Shown here one piece after another: positions 55,201-64,000 of a stretch of 64,000 bases of DNA. The notes beneath the pieces are model-generated. The model saw only the letters and a list, made by a program, of their open reading frames with translations, ran no database searches and was not told where the DNA came from. Position 1 is the first letter of the stretch. Every line of letters begins with the position of its first letter. Location: the NCBI GenBank assembly GCA_949126835.1, contig OX421497.1, positions 19,803,909 through 19,867,908 of the forward strand. Direction: 5' to 3'. The position numbers and the translations under genes are program-made. The DNA is from Anisus vortex (lineage: Eukaryota; Mollusca; Gastropoda; Planorbidae).

Positions 55201-58200
55201 CCCCCCCTGTGCTCAACCCTAACGTTACGCCCTGGACCAAAGAGTCGTTCGGGCCCGTCCATTATATTTTTTATGAGACTTTATAACTCTTTATAGAAGG
55301 AGTGTCTGTAATATATAAGATAAAAAAAAAAATCCTCTCACAGCATTATACCTTGTTGCATAAGTGAGCCAATGGTAAACCAAAGACTATTCATGACAGA
55401 GAATTGGTTCTCAACTTCATCTGTGTCGGGGTTGCAAGGGTGGGGGTTGCACCATTCGTAGGGGCTGAATCTTGCAATAACAAACAGCATGAAGCTGACA
55501 CACAGGTATGCTGCAATCATGTACACCCAGACCTGTAGTTTGTGACAGAGTAGTTGTAACATTAAATTATTAATATATAAAAATCAATCGAAAACGTTTT
55601 TTTCAGAACTATTCAACCATTTTTTTTGTCTTAGTAATTATTTGCTGCTTTTTTGCCCATGAAGTAATTTCAAACGTCATTTCATATTATATCTTTCTTA
55701 AGCACAATTCGTATGTACGTCTTTATTGTATACCATAGTCATATTGGTTATAAGATATAATTTTTTATTTTATTCAATATATTTCCGTGGCATTAGTATA
55801 CGTGGGGGTTATGTTGCTAGCCGCATGCGACTCTTTCCATTTCAAGATGCTGCTCTCCAGTTCCATGCGCAAATATTAATAATTATATTATTTTATTTTC
55901 AAAACTCATAAAAAAATATTATACTGCTAATATATTATAAATAGCCTTTATGCTGAAAGAGGATAAAATCACTCAACAGAGAACAGTAATAATAGGTAGA
56001 GTAATAATATTAGCCAAAAAATAATACTTGTATATCCCGTTGGGAAAAGCTCTATACGCCGTCAACACATACAGAGTGCAGACAACGAATAAAAGACGAA
56101 AATGTATACATGTACAGTTGAATACTGCTACTTGAATGGGTGCGTCTTCAGCGACTCCTGAAGGTGTTGAAGCTAGGGCTCTGGCGAAGCTGTAGAGGGA
56201 AGGGCATTCCAGGTGGACGTGCCCCATAGGAGAATGCACGTTGGTCAGCGGACACTAGCTTTGCACGAGGGATCTGAAGAGTTAGTGCATCAGAAGCCGA
56301 GCGGTAGCCAGTGCAGAGATCGGAGCAGAGAAGTGATATGAGTCGACTTCTTCTTCTTAAGGACCAGTCGGGCAGCACAGTTCTGGATACGTTGAAGGCC
56401 CTGAGGAGGAGGCCGAGAGGCCAGCCAAGAGCGAATTGCAATAATCCAAGCGGTAAAAGAGGAGAGAGATTACAAGCTTAACAAAAGCTTCCTTAGTGAG
56501 ATAGCGACGGATGACGACAATACGACGCAGATGGAAGAAGCAGATTTTGGTGAGGAAGGAGATATGGGGCTGCATCGACAGCGTGGAGTTCACATAGACA
56601 CCAAGGCTCTTGACAGTCGGGGAGAAAGTTACTGTTGCGTCGGCCAGCTGAAGATCGGACGCAGTGTTTTTACATCATCCAGTTCTTGACGTCCAGGAAA
56701 CAGATTGAGATGGAAGCAAGGAGCCTGTCAAAGTCTTCAGGCTCATCACTGTTATAGAGCTGGGTGTCGTCATCGGCAAAAAAAATGATATTTCAGGTTG
56801 TTGCGTTCGATGACAAAGGAGAGGGGTTGGGTGTAAAGGGTGAAAAGAACTGGGCCGAGGAAAGACCCCTGTGTCGCACCATAGTAAACACGAACAGGCT
56901 GGGAGGATAGAGTAGACAGACAGCTGAAGCTGACAGCCACTCGTCACTACTTAGACTACTATATATAACACTAGGCCAGCAACCCAGCGGGCGGTAGTGT
57001 TCCGTCTTCTTCGGAGCAAAGTTGTGAGTTGGAGGTCCAAAAAAGCATGCACGTCACGATGCACAACTGGACAGTTCTAAACTCTAAAAGAAATGCCGCG
57101 AGTTGAGGCACTCATATTTAACGCATGGAATAGTCTTCTAGAATGCTACAGTGAGGTGAAGAAGTTGGCATTTGGAGTCCTGAGTCAACATATTCGTGCG
57201 AGCAAGCGTTTTCTTGCATGAAATATAAAAAAAAGTAAAGTAAGAAGCAAACTAACAAACAAACAAAATCTAGAGGCGTGCTAGAAACTGAAAACAACAA
57301 GTTATTAGTCAGATTTAGTCAAACTTTCAAAAGGCATTCAATGCCAATGCTCCCATTGATGTAACTATTGTAACTATCTATTTTTCAATAATATAATTAT
57401 AGTTATAGGCCTACTATTTGATTACTAATTTTATTATTTTAGCAGAGCTAGCCAAAATACTGTAATATATTTTGTGCGAAACATTTGTATGTTTTATATG
57501 AATAAACAGGCCTCGATTATTTCATATTTAAAACTATTTTTTTAAAATAAAAAATCAATTTAGTAGGCCCTTTAGGTAGGCTAATCCTACTCCTAATCAA
57601 ATACGATAATATTGAAAAAAAAAAGTTAGTGGCTCTTTAAAAACTGGGAAATTGTGTAAATTGTAACTTTTGGCTCTTCTGCCTCAAAAGGTTGCCGTCC
57701 CCTGTGCTAGCGCAATACCCAGTAACCGTTACTTTCTCCAACTCGAGGTCAACTCAGTGGCGTAGGGAGAGGGGGGTCCAAATTCGAAAGTCGCCCCGAA
57801 CCCCTACTTAAGGGGGGCCTTCAAAGGAGTGTTTTAATTTTTTTTTCTCATGCCATAATGTCGAATGTCAAAATGCAGGGGCCCCTAAAGAGGCCAAGCC
57901 CCCCCGGCCCCCCAAATCCCTAACAACGGCACTGTATCAACTTGAGCCACAAATGATCGGGTAATATTAGCAGTGTTTATCGAAATATTGTTCCTGCTGA
58001 ATGAATAAATACGTATCTCTTAATCATTGTTTATGATCTCTATAAATCTATTTATTTTATCTTATATTTGAGTTTATGCTTTATTTATGTTAATTAAAAT
58101 TATTGAAATGTTAAAAAAATTGGTTTTATTTAAACAAACCTTTTTTTTTCAATTCAGATCTTAAAATGACCACAAAGAAATGCATTAAAAAAAAAACAGA

Positions 58201-61200
58201 TATTTAAGTGTGTTAACTCTATTAATAAATTAAATACAAAAAGCATATCGGACTTCATCCAATGATATTTTTTTTAAGTAAGCTGTAGGTTTAAATCTAG
58301 CAATAGTTTAATACAAGTTGGTTATTTGCTTACATCTAGTGTTTATTACATACAAGTAGGTTATATGCTTACATCTCAACTAGTGTTCATTAAATACAAG
58401 TAGGTAATTTGCTAACAACTTGTGTTCATTACATACAAGTAGGTAATTTGCTTACATCTTGTGTTCATTAAATACAAGTAGGTAATTTGCTTACATCTAG
58501 TATTCATTAAATACAAGTTGGTAGTTTGCTTACATCTTGTGTTCATTAAATACAAGTAGGTAATTTGCTAACAACTTGTGTTCATTACATACAATTAGGT
58601 AATTTGCTTACATCTTGTGTTCATTAAATACAAGTAGGTAATTTGCTTACATCTAGTATTCATTAAATACAAGTTGGTAGTTTGCTTACATCTTGTGTTC
58701 ATTAAATACAAGTTGGTAGTTTGCTTACATCTTGTGTTCATTCAATACAAGTAGGTAATTTGCTAACAACTTGTGTTCATTACATACAAGTAGGTAATTT
58801 GCTTACATCTTGTGTTCATTAAATACAAGTAGGTAATTTGCTTACATCTAGTATTCATTAAATACAAGTTGGTAGTTTGCTTACATCTTGTGTTCATTAA
58901 ATACAAGTAGGTAATTTGCTAACAACTTGTGTTCATTACATACAAGTAGGTAATTTGCTTACATCTTGTGTTCATTAAATACAAGTAGGTAATTTGCTTA
59001 CATCTAGTATTCATTAAATACAAGTTGGTAGTTTGCTTACATCTTGTGTTCATTAAATACAAGTTGGTAGTTTGCTTACATATTTTGTTCATTAAATACA
59101 AGTTGGTAGTTTGCTTACATCTTGTGTTCATTAAATACAAGTTGGTAGTTTGCTCACATCTTGTGTTCATTAAATACAAGTTGGTAGTTTGCTTACATAT
59201 TTTGTTCATTAAATACAAGTTGGTAGTTTGCTTACATCTTGTGTTCATTAAATACAAGTTGGTAGTTTGCTTACATCTTGTGTTCATTAAATAAAAGTTG
59301 GTAGTTTGCTTACATCTTGTGTTCATTAAATACAAGTAGGTAATTTGCTTACATATTGTGTTCATTAAATACAAGTAGGTAATTTGCTTACATCTAGTGT
59401 TCATTAAATACAAGTAGGTAATTTGCTTACATCTTGTGTTCATTAAATACAAGTAGGTAATTTGCTTACATCTTGTGTTCATTAAATACAAGTAGATAAT
59501 TTACTTACATCAAGAGAGAGTGGTGACAAGAAGGAGAATAAATTCAATGTCTTCGGTGTCGGCTTCTTGTACAGGATGGTGATCCCCAGGGTCAGGAACG
59601 GTTTTGTAAAGTCAACAACTTGTTCACGTGCCAAGTTGATGGTTAAGTCCCCAATTCCAATATGGGCGCTCTGTTGTGACCAAATGTAGATATTTTATAT
59701 AGTCATAAAATATAGACACACATATATATACATAAAATACAGACAAATATAGACATATAATATAGACTAGACAGACACATTATATTATAGACATAAAATA
59801 GAGACACTTTATATTATAGACCTAAAATATAAGCACACACATATAGACATAAAATGAAGTCACACGTATAGACATAAAATATTGACAATTTATATTATAG
59901 ACATAAATAAAAAAAGGCACAAAAATAGACACGAAATTTTGACACAAAATATAGACACATTATATAGACACGTAAAATTTGAAACAAATTTTAAAAAATT
60001 GACACAAATTAATACTTTTATACTTAAAAAAAAACTTTTAATAAAAAAGTAAGGCAAGATTAATTACATTTAAGTCAAATGTTAGTTAGTCAAATGTAAC
60101 ATTGTCTTTTTTAGATCTCATTGACCGAAGAAATGTTTACAAAGGTCTGTGATCATTCCATGCAAGAGAATTGTGTGGTCTTTGGTCTCGGTAGCTCCGT
60201 AACCAAGGTTTTATATATCCTTTAGAGCTGTGTAGAAACAGGCACATCCTACAATATACAGCTTCGGGTAGAAATCATTGCATTCTTACCCAGCTTCGAA
60301 CCCGAGCAATAGAATAGCAATTCAATGCGCTAACACCTGGTCACAAGGCTGTCCCAAGAGTGCCTTATTATAAGAGTGCATCATTTTTTTTTTGTTTTAT
60401 CTAGCTTGCCGATTTGTTGTCAACCAACAAAAATTGGCGAAATTTGTTTGCATATAAAAGTATATTGCATAGCTTCATTTTTTTAAATTGTAAAAAAACT
60501 ACATACCTAGCACATAAATGGACATACCTAGCACAAAATAAGAACATATTTAACACATTCTTATTAAACATATCTAACACAAAACAGACATATCTAGCAC
60601 ATAAGATGACATATCTTGCACATATCTATATCTTATATCTAGCACATAACAGGATATATCTAGCACATAACATGACATATCTAGCGCATAGCATGACATA
60701 TCTAGCACATAACAGGAGATATCTAGCACATAACATGACATATCTAGCACATAACATGACATATCTAGCACATAACATGACATATCTAGCACATAACATG
60801 ACATATCTAGCACATAACAGGAGATATCTAGCACATAACATGACATATCTAGCACATAACATGACATATCTAGCACATAACATGACATATCTAGCACATA
60901 CCATGACATATCTAGCACATAACATGACATATCTAGCACATACCATGACATATCTAGGACATAACAGGATATATCTAGCACATAACATGACATATCTAGC
61001 ACATAACAGGAGATATCTAGTACATAACATGACATATGTAGCATATAACATGACACATCTAGCACATAACAGGACATATCTAGCACATACCATGACATAT
61101 CTAGGACATAACAGGATATATCTAGCACATAACATGACATATCTAGCACATATCATGACATATCTAGGACATAACAGGATATATCTAGCACATAACATGA

Positions 61201-63655
61201 CATATCTAGCACATACCATGACATATCTAGGACATAACAGGATATATCTAGCACATAAAATGACATATCTAGCACATACCATGACATATCTAGGACATAA
61301 CAGGATATATCTAGCACATAACATGACATATCTAGCACATAAAAGGATATATCTAGCACTTAACATGACATATCTAGCACATAACATGACATATCTAGCA
61401 CATAAAAGGATATATCCAGCATATAACATGACATATCTAGCACATAACATGACATATCTAGCACATACCATGACATATCTAGGACATACCATGACCTATC
61501 TAGTTCATAACAGGACATATCTAGCACATTACAGGACATATATAGCACATAACAGGACATATCTAGCACATAACAGGACATATATAGTACATAACAGCAT
61601 ATATCTAGCACATAACAGGACATACCTAGCACATAACATGACATATCTAGCACATAATAGAACATATCTAGAACATAACAGGACATATATAACACATAAC
61701 ATGACATATCTAGCACATAACAGGAAATATCTAGCACATACTATAACAGAACATATCGAGCACATAACAGGACATATCTAGCGCATAACATGACACATCT
61801 AGCACATAACAGGAGATATCTAGCACATAATAGAACATATCTAGAACATAACAGGACATATATAACACATAACATGACATATCTAGCACATAACAGGAGA
61901 TATCTAGCATATAACAGGATTTATCTAACACATAATAGGTCATATCTAACAGAACATATCTAACAAGACTTATCTAGCACATAACATGACATACTTAAAA
62001 TGAAATATCTAGGACACAACAGGACATATCTAACATATAACTGGACACATCTAAATGGACATATCTACCAGGACATATCTAACAGGTCAAATCTAATAGG
62101 ACATATCTAATAATGATAATGGTTATTTATATAACGCTTCTATCCATGCTAATATAGCATGCTCCTTGCGCTCGAGATCTAGAAGATTATTACGTCCACT
62201 AGGCCAAAACTCCTGCAGATCGACAGGGATAGGTCGGCGGCAGGGAAAGAATTGTCGGTTGACAGTCCGGTGAACTAACTGCAGGATCAGCCAACCTTTA
62301 CGAAGACATATCTAACAGGACACATCTAACAGGACATATCCAACAGGACATTTTATCTAACAGCACATATAAAAAGAGGATATTTACCCTATTAATAAGG
62401 GCTCCCATGACGCCATTCCACTGTCCATTTGTGTCTTTGCCAACTGTTGACTCCAGGTTAATCCTGTAGGTCAAATTTTTTGCTCTGCAGATTTCATTCA
62501 ACAAATCGATACAGAATCCTTTGTATTGTTTGGTGACATTATCTATCATCACATATGGTTCAGCCTGCCAGACAGAAGACCATTCATTTAACACAACTAA
62601 ATTCCTTCCTTTCTTAAACATAAGGTTTTATCTAGAGAGATTTATACAAATCGGCTGGAATTGTAACATTAATTAAACAATAAAAGAAAGTTCGAATAGG
62701 ATTATTGTTATGTGTGTATATCATGTAATAATAGTTTCTCTATTGTATTTGTAACTGCCCCGCTAGTTCATGTAAAGTTATTTATTTTTATTTAATTTTG
62801 GCGCAGAGACTATTGGGGTTTATATTTTTTATTATGACGTAATATACCAATATATTGTTGTTTTATGCTTTCTCGTAGTCTTTCCTTTTTCTTTTGCATT
62901 TGATTTAGGGTTAAGTTAGGTTTGTTAATGTTGAGTTTCAATTAGCTATAAGGAAGCTACTTATTATTTTCCAGTGAAGTTGAAATTGTATTACTGTATA
63001 TAAGTCTAAGCAGTAAATTCTTCCTTGAACATTCATCAAGTGGCTTGAGTTTATTGTTTCAAAGTGATCAGCCTCTTGGATAGTCAACAGAGGGACCGCG
63101 GATTTGTAATATTAGTTTTTCAAAGTTTATTTTGTACATGGGAACAACACAACTTATTCATTAATATAACATTTTTTTTAGTAATATCTTTGTTGTTGTT
63201 TTAAATTAAGTTTATTTATTTTTATTTTTAAAATCGCAAACAATTACATCAATTACAATCAATCAAACCGTACACACGTTCAAATAGTATGAATAAGAGT
63301 GTTTAACTTAAAATTGTATCCTTTTAATGTAAAGTGAACATTTAAAAATAGTGTGTGGCCAAGACAACAAATAAAAACGAACTAAAATATCCCAGTCAAA
63401 TAATATATACTCATTATATTTTTTAGTTTTAAAAGAATAAATTATTTAAAAGGCATAGACTATAAAAGGAATATAAAAAAAGTTTACAAAAAAAGTAAAA
63501 TTGAAAAAAACAACAACAACAACAGAAAATTCCCAGCATTGAATACTTACGATGTATGTGGATACAATTAACGGTTCATTGGGTGCTATAAATACAACTG
63601 GGTCTGGAAACTTGAATGTAAAGTTGAGTCCAGTCTTTCTATCCCATTTTCCAGC
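46123..63655 (-). CDS. Kainate-type ionotropic glutamate receptor subunit, gene 2 (3' nine exons)
   Basis: A second glutamate-gated channel subunit, convergent with gene 1. Nine exons on the minus strand (63551-63655, 62388-62564, 59509-59670, 55352-55532, 53982-54199, 48291-48445, 48022-48089, 46846-47117, 46123-46290) join in frame to 501 codons plus TAA. They cover the end of the amino-terminal domain ([12 protein letters not shown]), S1, M1, M2, M3, S2, M4 and a short tail. Seen: [16 protein letters not shown], the ligand Arg in [50 protein letters not shown], the ligand Glu in [21 protein letters not shown]. The usual Pro before the S1 ligand loop is Asp (IGIGDLTIN), as in some invertebrate kainate receptors. 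Upstream exons lie beyond the right edge. Confidence 0.95.
46470..46838 (-). repeat. 27-bp minisatellite after the gene 2 exon h donor
   Basis: On the minus strand, AATTCTATTATTGCAATATT TCTTGTG-type units, about thirteen. The period is nine codons, giving open NSIIAIFLV repeats in the exon frame until a stop at about 46462. Confidence 0.9.
46846..47117 (-). CDS. Gene 2 exon h: end of S2 and M4
   Basis: 272 nt, phase 1 in and phase 0 out. Encodes [60 protein letters not shown] (M4) and [10 protein letters not shown]. It fuses what are exons 6 and 7 in gene 1. The donor GTAAATAC is followed by an in-frame 27-bp repeat that leaves the frame open for about 127 more codons. Confidence 0.95.
47118..48021 (-). 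other. Gene 2 intron between exons g and h
   Basis: AT-rich; no element or gene recognised. Confidence 0.7.
48022..48089 (-). CDS. Gene 2 exon g: short S2 exon
   Basis: 68 nt, phase 2 in and phase 1 out. Encodes [20 protein letters not shown]. Acceptor ATCTTAG, donor AGTAAGA. Confidence 0.93.
48291..48445 (-). CDS. Gene 2 exon f: S2 lobe
   Basis: 155 nt, phase 0 in and phase 2 out. Encodes [38 protein letters not shown] with the conserved ligand-binding Glu. The exon is missing from gene 1 as a separate unit, being part of exon 5 there. Confidence 0.95.
48565..49290 (-). mobile_element. LINE reverse-transcriptase C-terminal fragment (AAGAT-tailed family)
   Basis: The best preserved copy. 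The minus strand reads [60 protein letters not shown], the thumb region of a jockey/CR1-type reverse transcriptase, then [31 protein letters not shown] and [10 protein letters not shown]. Small indels and stops break it. The catalytic palm is not in this fragment. Confidence 0.85.
49408..49632. repeat. 32-bp tandem repeat
   Basis: CAGTTCTACAAGTCTTATTT TAAACCGATTTT units, about seven. It ends at the 5' edge of the plus-strand LINE fragments. Confidence 0.9.
49633..50085 (+). pseudogene. I/R1-type LINE fragment A: RNase H end and C-terminal part
   Basis: After a frameshift, the frames read [26 protein letters not shown], then [20 protein letters not shown] (the last RNase H motif) and [20 protein letters not shown]. 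Fragment B begins directly after, with a segment that belongs upstream in the element, so two copies are joined. Confidence 0.8.
50086..52664 (+). pseudogene. I/R1-type LINE fragment B: reverse transcriptase, RNase H, Cys-rich C-terminus
   Basis: A long frame (open from 50026 to 52359) holds [57 protein letters not shown] and the catalytic FADDLVVW of a reverse transcriptase. RNase H follows ([22 protein letters not shown]). The rest of RNase H is deleted at about 52270: the third motif joins straight to [12 protein letters not shown] in another frame, ending with the [15 protein letters not shown] zinc knuckle (to 52664). It lacks the last RNase H Asp and is defective. LINEs carrying RNase H belong to the I, R1, LOA and related groups. 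Antisense to gene 2. Confidence 0.88.
52680..53070 (+). pseudogene. I/R1-type LINE fragment C: C-terminal knuckle
   Basis: A third copy of the C-terminus ([32 protein letters not shown]) lies just after fragment B, followed by divergent sequence that ends in a poly-G tract at about 53060. Confidence 0.8.
53155..53250. repeat. 11-bp tandem repeat
   Basis: GTCAGGGTAGT / GTCAGGATAGT units, about eight, downstream of the LINE cluster. Confidence 0.9.
53982..54199 (-). CDS. Gene 2 exon e: M3 gate and start of S2
   Basis: 218 nt, phase 1 in and phase 0 out. Encodes [40 protein letters not shown] and [14 protein letters not shown] (A-T at the ligand position). Donor GTAAAT. Confidence 0.95.
54455..54816 (+). 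mobile_element. LINE 3' end (AAGAT-tailed family), split by an insertion
   Basis: Plus-strand copy with [52 protein letters not shown] and the 3' UTR. It is interrupted at 54816; its last part with the AAGAT tail reappears at 55290-55325. Confidence 0.85.
54817..55289 (+). mobile_element. GC-rich retroposed repeat, 473 bp, class unknown
   Basis: It inserted into the LINE 3' end and is flanked by a 21-bp target duplication (TTTATAGAAGGAGCGTCTGT and one more base, 54796-54816, versus 55290-55310, one mismatch). That length is typical of LINE-driven retroposition. It starts CCCATGGGCCTCAAAGACTG and ends with an AT-rich tail after GGGCCCGTCC. It shares its order of motifs with 14890-15260. No protein frame; it could be an unrecognised SINE or a LINE 5' region. 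Confidence 0.75.
55352..55532 (-). CDS. Gene 2 exon d: M1 and pore loop
   Basis: 181 nt, phase 0 in and phase 1 out. Encodes [38 protein letters not shown] and [12 protein letters not shown](G). Gln at the Q/R site. Confidence 0.95.
56110..56960 (-). pseudogene. CR1/L2-type LINE reverse transcriptase, degenerate
   Basis: Minus-strand fragments in changing frames: [20 protein letters not shown] (palm), [20 protein letters not shown] (catalytic FADD with an inserted residue), then RAFSYGARP and a C-terminal SLKTHPF-like end near 56115. At least four frameshifts. Confidence 0.75.
57755..57934. mobile_element. hAT MITE, 180 bp
   Basis: Ends CAGTGGCGTAGGG and (complement) CAGTGCCGTTGTTAGGG. Flanking 8-mers GGTCAACT and TATCAACT match at six of eight. 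GC-rich interior with poly-G and poly-C runs. Confidence 0.7.
58300..59508 (-). repeat. 39-bp minisatellite containing the exon c donor, about 31 units
   Basis: Minus-strand unit GATGTAAGCAAATTACCTAC TTGTATTTAATGAACACAA; the first unit begins at the exon c donor (GATGTAAGTAAATTATCTAC). Nearly every unit retains a GTAAGC donor-like start. Period 13 codons, so [13 protein letters not shown] repeats stay open. Confidence 0.95.
59509..59670 (-). CDS. Gene 2 exon c: end of S1
   Basis: 54 codons, phase 0/0. Encodes [37 protein letters not shown] and [10 protein letters not shown]. Its last codon (GAT) and donor (GTAAGT) form the first unit of a 39-bp array of about 31 copies. Confidence 0.95.
59690..60000. 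repeat. Degenerate ATAGACATAAAAT repeat
   Basis: Loose short units of TATAGACATAAAATATAGAC upstream of the exon c acceptor. Strongly diverged. Confidence 0.75.
60115..60356 (-). mobile_element. Second SINE type, tRNA-like head
   Basis: Minus strand: GACCAGGTGTTAGCGC near the start and a B-box-like GGGTTCGAAGC, followed by a body (GTGCCTGTTTCTACACAGCT, GGTCTTTGGTCTC elsewhere) unrelated to the other SINE family. Single copy in the window. Confidence 0.5.
60500..62370. repeat. 21-bp minisatellite, about 80 units
   Basis: ACATATCTAGCACATAACAT(G) units with substitutions (GGAC, CCATG). Period seven codons, so long frames are open on both strands (YLAHNMT plus; [15 protein letters not shown] minus), the longest 455 codons from 60414. 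The composition and the absence of any non-repeat domain argue against a protein. Interrupted at 62110-62303. Confidence 0.95.
62110..62303. mobile_element. Dispersed repeat inserted in the 21-bp array
   Basis: Starts AATGATAATGGTTATTTATA, contains GCATGCTCCTTGCGCTCGAG and ends near GATCAGCCAACC, with array units on both sides. The beginning resembles the common 3' end of CR1/L2-like elements. No coding part. Confidence 0.6.
62388..62564 (-). CDS. Gene 2 exon b: S1 lobe
   Basis: 59 codons, phase 0/0. Encodes [20 protein letters not shown] through [14 protein letters not shown]. Includes the Tyr of EPY that packs on the agonist. The donor (GTAAATATCC) is followed within about 20 nt by the 21-bp array. 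Confidence 0.95.
62565..63550 (-). other. Gene 2 intron between exons a and b
   Basis: AT-rich with T and A runs; a TATATAAG-containing patch (about 62750-63120) is more complex but not identified. Confidence 0.6.
63551..63655 (-). CDS. Gene 2 exon a: end of amino-terminal domain, start of S1
   Basis: 35 codons, phase 0 at both ends. Encodes [20 protein letters not shown] and [10 protein letters not shown], the G.WD..GLN strand and the first S1 strand. Acceptor ACTAG, donor GTAAGT. Confidence 0.9.
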
Positions 63656-63868
63656 CTAGTGTAATAGACAAGATATATTTATAGACAAAAATACATAGGC
63701 ACAATACAAAGATAAAAGATAAAAGACAAAATAAATATACAAAATACATAGACAATATACAATTGACAAATCGTAATGACTATGCTTACGCGGTGAACCT
63801 AAAAGAATGACGTACACTGTCGTACACCAACACTTCCGGCCATATTCCCTCATTTACTAACAAAACAT

Positions 63869-64000
63869 GCCTGAGTGCTGCGTTCCTGGTTTTACTGCGA
63901 GTAAGAAATTATGTCATAAAATAATTTTTTTTCATTTGAAAAAGATGTTGCCGAAAGAAAACGATGAACTGTGAACGTCAGCGTGAAGATTCACATATTT
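63869..64000 (+). other. Possible THAP-like N-terminal segment, cut by window edge
   Basis: An ATG at 63869 opens MPECCVPGFTASKKLCHK.. and FFHLKKMLPKENDEL before a TGA at about 63974. The initial MP.CCVPG with FH..P a few tens of residues on resembles THAP zinc fingers, found in host proteins and in P/Kolobok transposons. The diagnostic downstream Trp and C..H pair are not visible, and the frame is broken. It is antisense to gene 2. Confidence 0.35.

Noticed and set aside
58300..59508. CRISPR-like array of regular repeats
   Set aside because: Units are directly adjacent with no unique spacers, and the DNA is intron-rich animal sequence.
60414..61781. 455-codon open frame of YLAHNMT repeats
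   Set aside because: Entirely explained by a stop-free 21-bp minisatellite; equally long frames exist on the opposite strand and there is no non-repeat domain.
62700..63120. Solo LTR with a TATATAAG box
   Set aside because: No clean TG..CA ends or flanking short duplication could be placed.

Overview
The window looks like AT-rich metazoan genomic DNA, probably from a mollusc and most likely a gastropod; the species is an inference, not something the sequence proves. It holds two large, convergently transcribed, intron-rich genes for kainate-type ionotropic glutamate receptors. Both run off the window at their 5' ends, and transposons, SINE/LINE debris and minisatellites surround them. No rRNA, bona fide tRNA gene, CRISPR array or bacterial operon is visible.

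Layout. 1-1958: 5' part of a non-LTR retrotransposon on the minus strand. 1962-9461: AT-rich DNA with microsatellites, a 2.16 kb hAT-type element (4631-6792) and a 20-bp minisatellite. 9462-37525 (+): nine exons of kainate receptor gene 1 (527 codons plus stop), from ligand-binding lobe S1 to the C-terminus. Its introns carry a 2.84 kb tandem duplication, mariner-like MITEs, SINEs, LINE 3' ends, a long-TIR DNA transposon (31557-33091) and a complete but dead hAT element (33425-35667). 37526-46122: convergent intergenic region with a 36-bp repeat block and a 1.4 kb 38-bp satellite. 46123-63655 (-): nine exons of kainate receptor gene 2 (501 codons plus stop), whose introns hold an I/R1-type LINE chimera (49.6-53.1 kb), further LINE and SINE fragments and very large 21-, 27- and 39-bp arrays. 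63869-64000 (+): possible start of a THAP-like zinc-finger sequence.

Both receptors keep the hallmarks of working subunits: a glutamine at the pore Q/R site (MQQG), the SYTANLAAF gate in M3, the ligand-carboxylate arginine in S1 and the ligand-amine glutamate in S2. All exon phases join correctly, so both are probably expressed, Ca-permeable kainate-type subunits. The paralogues share some intron positions but differ at several, and one intron is displaced by six nucleotides.

The most unusual signal is that tandem repeats start exactly at, or within about 30 nt of, 5' splice sites in both genes (gene 1 exons 2 and 3; gene 2 exons b, c and h). In at least three cases the repeat unit itself contains the splice donor, giving rows of decoy donors.
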